Positions 1 to 9,600 of a stretch of 64,000 bases of DNA are shown piece by piece. The stretch comes from Mortierella alpina (taxonomy: Eukaryota > Mortierellomycota > Mortierellomycetes > Mortierellales > Mortierellaceae), in the NCBI GenBank assembly GCA_029449245.1, contig JANATF010000001.1:1612001-1676000 (forward strand). The letters run 5' to 3'. Position 1 is the stretch's first letter. Each line of letters opens with the position of its first letter. Both the position numbers and the translations under genes were made by a program. The notes below the pieces were generated by a model. That model worked only from the letters and a program-made list of their open reading frames with translations, was not told where the DNA came from and searched no databases.

Positions 1-2672
1 CTTCATCGGTGCTGGACCGCGACGCTTACACTGGAGCGTGGGACGGAACAGGCGCCGTCCTCGCAGACTCCAGTCCAAAAGAACGCCAGCTTCATCTGTC
101 GGCCCAGCTGCGCTCGCCCGTCTTTCCCCTCGACCTGTACTATCTTCTTTATTTACTCGAGCGCTTCGAGCAGGTCGGCATCGAGCTTGAGGGCTGGGAC
201 GGGACATCTTCAAAAACGGTTGGGACGGCAACTCCGCGCAAGGGCTTGCCAAACGCCACGAGTCACGCCTCATTTCCTGCTGCGGCGGGACCGCCAGCGA
301 CCTCACCAGACCGACCTCAGTCCATTCGCTCGTTCTCGTCGACAGCCCTCTCGACCCTCACGCTGATCACGGGCTGGAAGCAGTGGTCAACGGCAGCCTC
401 GCTGAACTCTAGTAATCTGACGATCACAGACGACATTCATTTTATCCACAAATTTCTGCGGCATGTGCCCACGCTTCGGCTAGTGGCCAAGATCCCGCCG
501 GGGAATAACAGGCAGCTCCAAGGAAAAGGCAGGATCGAGGGATTTAGTGCAAACGCCATGCTCAGTATGTTCAACCACAGGCAGTCGATGCATATGGATC
601 TGGATGAACCCCTGAGCAAGAGCCCCTCGTTGCTCTTATTGCCTCTCGCTGCCACGTTTCCTGCGCTCACGCATTTAGAGTTGCACAAGATCCCAGCAGA
701 GTGCGTGGATGGGTGGGAGACGCTGATGCCACAGTTAAAGTCCTTGGTTGTGATTCAATCGGGCATCGAGGACGTGCATGATGTGTTGGTCACAGCCGTT
801 GTCAACAGCGAGCGGAGACGGCAACAGAGGATCTCTCGGGACAAGAATAGAGCTGTGTTGATCAAGGAGGAACAACAGGAGGCACTAAAGGACGCCTCTA
901 TCTCCGCTGAAGGATCTGAAGGCGCGAGCTCCGATGCACTAGAGGACTCAACATCCAACGGACATTCATTGCAAACACAAGGAGATACTCCCGTCGAGCA
1001 GCAAGATGAAGCGTGTATTTTGGCCTCTCTCAAGATGTGGCCAGTGCTACGCCATCTTTCGTTGTCCGATAACTCGCTTCCGGATTTGACACGCAATGAC
1101 ACGTTCATGTGTACACCGTCGATCGTCAGCCTGGATCTGTCACACAATCTTCTTCTCTCACCACCCTCGGGCCTGATCCATCTGCACAATCTGAGTCATC
1201 TCAACCTGTCGTACAACATGATCTCGGGCGTTCAATCCATCTACCAAATTCTAGGCAATATTGCGACGCTCGACCTACGCGGCAACCGACTCGAAAGCCT
1301 CTCAGGACTGGAGAGACTTTGGAATTTGGAGATGGTTGATGTCCGCGAGAACCACCTGGGCGAAGCCGCCGAAGTCGGTCGGCTAGCTGCTCTTCCAGGA
1401 ATCCGTGAAGTTTGGTCGGAAGGCAACCCATTCTGCGCACTTCAGGTATATTTGACAGCATGCAATGGCTTCGTTTTTTACTTGTTATAGGAAGGGGAAA
1501 GCACTGGACGATACTGACAGTGATTTGGAATCCTTTTTTTTTAAAAAAAACAATGCACCAACTAGCCCAACCATCGGCTTCAGATCTTAGCAGTCTTCAA
1601 GGCCAATGGCCACGATTTGCTCTTGGACGGCACGTTTGCGTCCTTCACTGAGAAACGAGCGTTGTCCAACATGAGCCCATCCTCCTTCTCCACAACCATC
1701 TCGAGCATCAACAACGTGGCCAATATACCCGCTGCCTCAGCACCAGTCGCTACGTTTGCAAAGGAGATTTCTCACGGTCACCGACCCGTCCGACCTGTTT
1801 CCGCCATCGTGACAGAGGAGGACCTGAGTGCCACAGCCAGTCTTGGAGTAGGAGTTACAGCTCAGTCACCCGTCAATAAGCTTGTCAGGAAGAAGCTTCT
1901 AAAGTCGAACAAAAGGGTCAAGAGAATGGTTATTCTGGACCGTGACCACGAAGATGAGCCTATGGTTGCTGCGGACGACGATGTCAAGGCATTGGAGGGC
2001 ATGTTCAGCGATGATGACTGTGGTGCTGTTCATGACTCTGATGCTATTCCAGATTCTCCCGAGCTGGCAGTCAAGAAGAGAAAGAAGAAAAAGGCTGGCA
2101 GGCTAGTCCGCTCGCCGACTGAGGATGTGCCATCCGTTCAAGAAGTGAACGAAAAGAGTAAGAGCGTCGACATAGATACTGCAAAGGGCAAGGAGAAGCT
2201 GCGGGACAAGGCCAAGAAACGCGCACCAAAGAAGAAAGAGACTGGATTGGCCACTGTCAGTTTTGCAACCGATGAGCAGGACCCGACTGTTGACCATTCG
2301 CTTTGTCGTAACGATCATCATGTACACCGACACCGTCTGGCCCATCTCGAAAAATCTATTGCTTCGATCCAGCTGGAGCGTTCAAACTCTATGGCTCCAG
2401 GAGGAGGAATAGGGGCAGGATCAGCTCTGGGCCACCAGCGACAGGCATCCCGCGGTATACTGAAGAAGGCTCCGACGATGCCCCTGCCCAGCGGAGCTAT
2501 CTCACCCAGGTTGCGACCCTCTTCCCCAATCGGGTCGTTTTCGTCGGATGATGGAGGAGCCGATGGATATAGGCGGAGGATTGAGCAAATGCGAAACGAG
2601 GCCGGAACGAACTGGCTGATGGTCCTTGCAGAGATGGACGGCAGCTCATCCTCGCGAACTGATAATGTTTAG
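1..2672 (+). CDS. Leucine-rich repeat protein, STK11IP (LKB1-interacting protein 1)-like, 5' end outside window
   Basis: The frame is open from the left edge, so the start lies outside. I see two exons in the window, 1..1445 and 1584..2672; the intron starts GTATAT, ends TTCAG and is phase 0. Exon 1 has an N-terminal helical part, then 'FPALTHLELHKIP' and four to five LRRs ('LRHLSLSDNSL', 'IVSLDLSHNLL', 'LSHLNLSYNMI', 'IATLDLRGNRL', 'LEMVDVRENHL'). Exon 2 closes the repeat domain with 'LLLDGTFASFTEKRAL' and continues as a charged, low-complexity tail with Lys-rich patches ('VKKRKKKKAG'). The order LxHLEL motif, LRR block, 'LLDG' cap resembles mammalian STK11IP, which binds LKB1 and acts on lysosomes and endosomes. 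The functional transfer is inference; a generic LRR scaffold is the alternative. About 840 residues are visible. Confidence 0.7.
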
Positions 2673-2802
2673 TTGCTGAAATGAAAATAAGGTTGGTGGC
2701 AAAACTTAACAAGCCACGACCAAGCTGCATAATGCCCTTTTTGCCCTTTTTTTTTTTTGGTTCTCTTTCATTGTAATTGTTGTACATGCCACTTTTTCAC
2801 CC

Positions 2803-5006
2803 ATGAGCTCCTTCGATCAAGTCAATTCTACATTCCTCGCATGGCTCGAGGCCAACGGGGCCACTGTTTCAAAGTCAGTCTCGCTTCAGGACTACTCTGC
2901 AGAAGGCGCGGGACGAGGCGTTGTTGCCGTGGCTGATATCAACGTAGGGTGTCGGACTCGATCTCTCTGATTAGACAAAGTTATCTTCAGGCGCAACTTC
3001 ACTAGCACGCATCTTGGATCAGAACACTAACTAAACTCATTGATTTTTTTTTGGCGGATTTCAATAGAAAGATGAAGAGCTTTTTTCAATTCCACGACCT
3101 TTGCTTCTTTCACCCGAGACCTCGGCTCTTGCACAAAAAATTGATCTCTCGGACCTGGAGGGTTGGAACCCATTGATGATGTGCATGATCTATGAGTACT
3201 GCCGCGGAGGAGAGTCTCACTGGAGGCCGTACTTTGGTAAGGCAGAATTGTTAGATCCAGGTTGTGGGTTGTATGGGATCAATGTTCAAGAGCTGATCAC
3301 GATCTCTTTTTTTTTCGCGACATGTATTTTTACTAGACATACTTCCCATGAACTTTTCAACACCCATGTTTTGGAGCGCGGACGAATTACAGGAGCTTGC
3401 TGGCACTGGAGTCATGGGTAATAGCTTTTCCGCCCTGTGCCATGAAATGCCACCCATTCTTCGGCTTTAGAGCACTTCGTCTGGAAAGGGTCTGACCAAA
3501 AAGAATGCCTCCCTATGCTCATTCAATATGCAATCTTTTTAACATAGACAAGATTGGAAAGGATGAGGCCGAATCCATTTTCGCAGAAAAGTTGTGGCCT
3601 TTGATCAACAGCCATTCAGATTTGTTTCCGGTCAAGGATCAGGATGAAGCAGCTTTTTTGAAGATTTTTCACAGGATGGGTTCCTTGATTATGGCCTATG
3701 CATTTCATGATACCTTGCCAGGCCAAGACGAGGATGAGGATATGAGTGATGACGAGGATGACGAGGATGAAGAGGAAGAGAAGGTCACCGTGTCAATGGT
3801 TCCAATGGCCGACATGCTCAACCACAAAACTGGTTATAACAACGTAATGAGGCACTCGCCAGGGATATGTCATTAGTCTCAATGTGGATTTCTCATATCA
3901 TTATCTAAACTTTACATGCATCTGTCGAAATTATTATTTTAGGCAAGGCTGTTTCACGAGAAGGACTGCCTGAGAATGGTTGCGATCAAGTCAATCAAGA
4001 CTGGTCAACAGATCGTATGTTCATGCGAAGTTGGCCCACAGCGGGGGGACGGGTTTTTATATCGCTACGACGATACTGACTTGTAATCTTCTCAATTCTG
4101 GAACCATCGTGCATAGTACAATACCTATGGAGACCTGTGCAATGCAGGCAAGTCGACGTCGAGAGGAGAACACTCGTGGTTATACGCCCGTCGCGCACTG
4201 CCAAGGTCCCTAACACTTCCTCTGTTCTGATGACCAAAAACAGATCTTCTTAGAAAATATGGTTTCGTGGATGTGCCTAACCCTCACAACATTGCCGAGA
4301 TCAGTGGTGAATCTGTTGTGGCCAAATGCACAGTTGGAACTGACCAGGACAAGGACGAAAAGGTCGAATGGCTGCTGGAACATGATGGACTGGAAGAGTA
4401 AGGCGATCAGGGGGTCTTCAGCCGTCCACTTCATTCGAGGATTACTTTTTTTTTGGCTGTCTTGTTGACCTGTTTTTACTTGTTCTGATCATGCTCCTAG
4501 TCTTTTCATCCTGGAGGCGGGAGATGAGATCCCAGAAGAGTTGATTGGATGTGTCAAGATCTTAATGATGCCCATCGACGAGTTCAGGACAACGGTTGTA
4601 GAAGGAAAAAAACTGCCTAGCACAAAACTCACGCTCGAAGTTCAAAAGGTCCTGAGAGAACTCTTTGAAACCAAAATCGCCGAATATGCATCCAGCGCAA
4701 AGGTATGTTTTTGCTCTGGAAAGAACCGTTTATTTATGGAGACTGCTCCTACGACTGACCTTCACTAAATCATTCCAACAGGATGATAAGGCACTTCTGA
4801 AGCAATCTCAGGACACTCAACCACAGAATAAGAGAAATGCTGCTATTGTGCGCTCTGGGGAGCGTGACATTGTACAGAGTGTGCTGGAAAAGGTAAAGAA
4901 GTGGCGACCCCCTACACCAGCCCCTGCGCCATCGACAGGAAAACAAAAAGGCAATGCGAAGGGACAGCATGCAAACAAGGGCAAGAAACCCTACCAAAAG
5001 AAGTAG
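2803..5006 (+). CDS. SET-domain protein lysine methyltransferase, Rkm4/SETD6 type
   Basis: Nine exons: 2803..2943, 3068..3236, 3337..3417, 3548..3843, 3943..4014, 4117..4147, 4244..4397, 4501..4702, 4782..5006. They give 456 residues with every phase consistent. The N-terminus carries 'EGAGRGVVAVADI', the usual SET entry motif. 'GWNPLMMCMIYE' and 'WRPYF' follow, then a long acidic insert (DEDEDMSDDEDDEDEEEE), then the cofactor-site motif 'MADMLNHKTGYNN' and 'NTYGDLCNADLLRKYGF'. The C-terminal half matches the Rubisco-LSMT substrate-binding fold and ends in a basic Lys/Gly tail. Yeast Rkm4 methylates ribosomal protein L42; human SETD6 methylates RelA and others. The substrate here is unknown. 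Intron 6 uses a GC-AG pair (GCAAGT donor at 4148). The start ATG lies about 130 nt after the upstream gene's stop. Confidence 0.85.
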
Positions 5007-6665
5007 AATCCTGTCGAGCTTGAGTATTTAGACCAAACATAACAGCATAAACTATACGCAAGGTACATGTTCACACCGTCCTGGCGTTTTAGAACGAACG
5101 AACGCATTTCAGAAGACGTGTTTCTTGGAGGGCAGCGGGGCAATTAAATGCTACGTCAAGTCTCTGCAAGTGCACCGCGCCATGAAACACAGTTTGCTCC
5201 GTGTAACCTTTCCATGGCCTCCTTTTGCAGTCATTACATGTTCCAAGTGAAAAACGCTTTCTCGCACGCGTTGGGAGTTACCAAGGCTGTTCTAGATTAG
5301 CACTGTTGTAAGAGATTGCCATTGCCTTCACAAAGTTTTTTCTTCGAAATCTAAACATACAGGTCAACTTTAGTGGGAGTATCTTGAAATCCTGGCATCT
5401 CTCGGTGATATTACTCCACGAAGATTCTCTTCAAAGACATTGAACACTGGCGTTCATTCACGACAGAGTTGTCCACTTGTAAGGAAACAGCGAAAGGTAC
5501 ATCTTGAACCATTCTCCACTCAAACCGCCCAATCACATGGCCGCTGGAAGCGGGGGTGGAGTGGATGCCATGGAGCCTATGGGACTTGCCATAGCCATTC
5601 GTGCGCCGTTTGGAGCCAGGTTATCCAGCGCCTCGAGAGAGATTATTGCAAGGAGTATCAGACAGGACCGGAAAAGCCTGAGTGAAATGCTTGAGTGTAT
5701 CATCACTATCTTGGATGTTGAGAGTGGTTTTAGAATGAAAAGAGGGCCAGTGGAGGAGGACGTCGAGGAACGAAGAATAAAGCTACCAAACTTTTGAGTC
5801 AAGAGTGGCAAAAGTGCTCCACTTGAACGGAATGGTGATGAGCGAACGCACAATACAAAAAAATGGGAGAACAAAAAGGGGTACGAGCATTCTTGAAAAG
5901 ATAGGGCAAGGAGCGAGGGGTCAAAGGTGGATGAAGGCGTAATGTTGAACATGAATTTTCAGGGGAAAAAAAGGCAAAACTGAAACAACACAAAGAAGCA
6001 GATCTCTTTTTCAGCGGCGATCCTGTTGTTCCAGGCACCACGCGTGTTATCGCTACAATCCTTTCATATAATAACCACAGTTAGCCAGCAAGCCATTCAG
6101 CCCCACTCACCCAACTTGATACCATTATGATGCCCGTCCCTATTACTACTAGCACAACTTCTATTGTACCATCAGTGTCCAGAACCTTGGCTTGGAAGGA
6201 AGCGTCCGTAAGCCCACGTAGTGCTGCATCAACAGCATCAACAGCGCTGATAATAAAGGGAGGTTCGCGCTGAGAATTATTGTGCGCAGCTTTATGTTGC
6301 GCTTGTGTTTTCATGATAATTTTTGTTACCTGTCTTGATGGCATGTCTTTCATACGAGACAATAGATGAGATAGCATCAACCACTCCACTTTCGCAGTAC
6401 TCTTTGCTGGATACGTCCATGAGAGCTTTGGTAAGAAGAGCGAGCCTGATAGGACATACAATTGTGTGACAGTCTTGAAGCGAAGATCGGTACGCTCAAC
6501 TCAATGAATATTTGTCCGTCAGGTGCGGATTCACAGTAACTCTTTATCACCGAGGGATGCGATGGATTTTTCCGTCAACACAATGTCTACACAACATCGT
6601 TGCTATGAATGAGATGTACCATGATTTTGGCTCTATAAATATTTTGTGGCTACTACTATCTACAA
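5007..6665. other. Intergenic stretch, one weak ORF
   Basis: No recognisable gene lies here. A plus-strand frame from an ATG near 5537 to 5797 encodes about 87 residues with a credible mixed composition ('RAPFGARLSSASREIIARSI'), but it has no match I know. A minus-strand frame at 6081-6461 is weaker still. The span probably holds the 3' UTR of the SET gene and the 3' flank of the NLR-like gene. Confidence 0.3.
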
Positions 6666-9600
6666 CTACGGCTCTTCCAAAGAAATATGTTTGCTGATAC
6701 CGCCGCGTTGTTCTAAGAGCTTCCTATTTGTACTGCTTAAACCCTGCGCACTCCAGATTTTGGTATCTGATACGACAAGTCGGTCATGCCTAGAAGTCCA
6801 GACTAGGTGCACAGACACGGGATGACAAGTCTCTTCGACCTTCCACATGCGAACAGATTTATCGCTACAGCCAGTTGCTAAGTAGCTGCCGTCTGCACTT
6901 GCGTTCCATGCAACTGACCAGATACTTCCATGAAAGTCCTTCATAATGGCCAAGCAAAGACCTGATTTCACATCCCACAGCCGCACGGTATTGTCGGAGC
7001 TGCCCGAGGCAATCTGCTGGCCGCTTGGCGAAAATACCACGCTGTAAACAGAGCCAGTGTTGCCGCTTAGGATGGCACCAGGTACACCGCTTTGTGCGTC
7101 CCAGAGTCGCACCGTCATGTCAGAACTGCCCGAGGCAATCTGCTGGCCGCTTGGCGAAAACACAACACTTCTAACGTAGTCAGTGTGGCCGCTTAGGATG
7201 GCACCAGGTGCACCCGTTTGTGCGTCCCAGAGACGCACCGTCTTGTCTCCACTGCCTGAGGCAATCTGCTGGCCGCTTGGCGAGAATACCACGCTGTAAA
7301 CATAACCGGTGTGGCCGCTTAGAATAGCACCAGGTGCACCGGTTTGTGCGTCCCAGAGACGCACCGTCTTGTCTCCACTGCCTGAGGCAATCTGCTGGCC
7401 GCTTGGAGAAAACACCACGCTGAAGACCCATTCGGTGTGGCCGCTTAGGATGGCACCAGGTGCACCGGTCTGTACATCCCACAGCCGCACAGTCGTGTCG
7501 GAACTGCCCGAGGCAATCTGCTGGCCGCTTCCCGAAAACACCACGCTATGAACATAGCCGGTGTGGCCACTTAGGATGGCACCAGGTGTACCGGCTTGTG
7601 CGTCCCAGAGCCGTACCATGTTGTCGTAACTGCCCGAGGCAATCTGCTGGCCGCTTGGCGAAAATACCACATTTCTAACGTAGCCGGTGTGGCCGCTTAG
7701 GATGGCACCAGATGCACCGGCTTGTGCGTCCCAGAGCCGCACCGTGTTGTCGTCACTGCCTGAGGCAATCTGCTGACCGCTTGGCGAAAATACCGCGCTG
7801 TAAACATAGCTGGTGTGGCCGCTTAGGATGGCGCCAGGTGCACCGGATTGTGCGTCCCAGAGCCGCACCGTCTTGTCCTCACTTCCCGAGGCAAGCTGCT
7901 GGCCGCTTGGCGAAAATACCACGCTGTAAACAGAACCGATGTGGCCGCGTAGGATGGTGCCAGGTGCGCCGGTTTGTGCGTCCCAGAGCCGCACAGTCCC
8001 GTCTCTACCGCCTGAGGCAACCTGCTGGCCGCTTGGCGAAAACACCACGCTGTAAACATAGCTGGTGTGGCCGCTTAGGATGGCGCCAGGTGCACCGGAT
8101 TGTGCGTCCCAGAGCCGCACCGTCATGTCCTCACTTCCTGAGGCAATCTGCCGGCCGCTTGGCGAAAACATCACGCTTCTAACGTAGTCGGTGTGGCCGC
8201 TTAGGATGGCACCAGGTGCACCGGTTTGTGCGTCCCAGAGCCGCACCGTGTTGTCGGAACTGCCCGAGGCGATCTGCTGGCCGCTTGGCGAAAACACCAC
8301 GCTATGAACATAGCTGGCGTGGCCTCTTAGGATGGCACCAGGTGCACCGCTTTGTGCGTCCCGGAGCCGCACCATGCTGTCCTCACTGCCCGAGGCAATC
8401 TGCTGGCAGCTTGGCGAAAATACCACGCTGTAAACAGAACCGATGTGGCCGCTTAGGATGGTACCAGGTGCACCGGTTTGTGCGTTCCAGAGCCGCACAG
8501 TCTCGTCGTCACTGCCCGATGCAATCTGCTGTCCACTTGGCGAAAACACTACGCTTCTAACGCAGCCGGTGTGGCCAATACATGTGCATGTCTTCTCCCA
8601 AGTTGCAGTATCGTATAGGCTAATTGTGCCACTGACAAGGCCCACAGCAAGTGACTTCCCGTCCGGAGAGTACGCGCATGATGCAACGTCGCTTTCTTCC
8701 TCAAGATACGGGTATTCGCCAAATCGGACGTCATCCATCTGCGCATTACTCAAATCCGCCTGACGCAACCAGATGTTGCATAGGTTGGTGTTTCTCAAAT
8801 CTGCTCCCTGTAGTTGACTGGAATCGAACTGTCCACCACTCAGGTCCGCCCCGGGAATTTTGATACCTGCTAGATTGGCCCCGTTGAATAATACACCGGC
8901 CCGAACCAAGATAGTGATGGCGTTTGCTGCTGCTTGGCTTGCCGTATCGTCTGTTTTCGATTGCTCGACAAACTGATGAAGTCGTTGTCGGAACTCAGAA
9001 TTGTCTTGCGCGTGCTCGGCTAAAAACTGGACAATCGACGGCTCCTTGACAAGGGTCCTTTGGCTTAGAGGGTGTTTGGCAAGATCTTGAGAAACATCAG
9101 ACATCGCCTCTGCAGACTCGCTGGTCTCTTGTATGTGTCGAGAGTAAAAGTACTCTAACAGCGAGCGATGGAGGAACCGGTACTGGACACCTGAACGCGA
9201 CAGCGGACTGGACTCTCGGAGGAGCGTGATATCTGGCTTTGGTCCGAAGAACTCGACCTTCCATGTCCCTTTGTCGCTTCTTTGCGTGTATTGGACAACT
9301 GGATTTCCGTCCTGCTCCCTGAATATGGCAGCCGCGAGGTTTTTTAGAAAGTCAACGGTGATCGCGGCAAAATCGTCCTCAAGTAGCTCCTGTCGTGCGC
9401 TGTCTGCCTCCGCTGACAGTTTGATTGTACCCTGTCGTCGTTCGCTGATGTCCAGCCATTGATCGATGAAAGAGTTGTAGAGCGTCAGGCGAGTCACTTT
9501 GATCTTGGCTATATCGGTTCCGTCCTTGACCACGCCAGGCAACGCTCTGAGCGATAGAGAAAGAAGAAACGGATTCTTGACCAGCTCCATCAAATTGGGG

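Noticed and set aside
5533-6041. Minus-strand Ser/Phe-rich frames
   Set aside because: Overlapping frames of similar length on both strands and no recognisable motif; composition follows local base bias.
7309-8560. Plus-strand open frames with Arg/Cys/His-rich repeats
   Set aside because: They are antisense shadows of the WD40 repeats; the repetitive DNA keeps the opposite frames open. The sense strand has a clear NACHT-WD protein.
6940-8580. Regular repeat spacing suggestive of a CRISPR-like array
   Set aside because: Units are contiguous 126-bp coding repeats with no unique spacers, in a eukaryotic gene.
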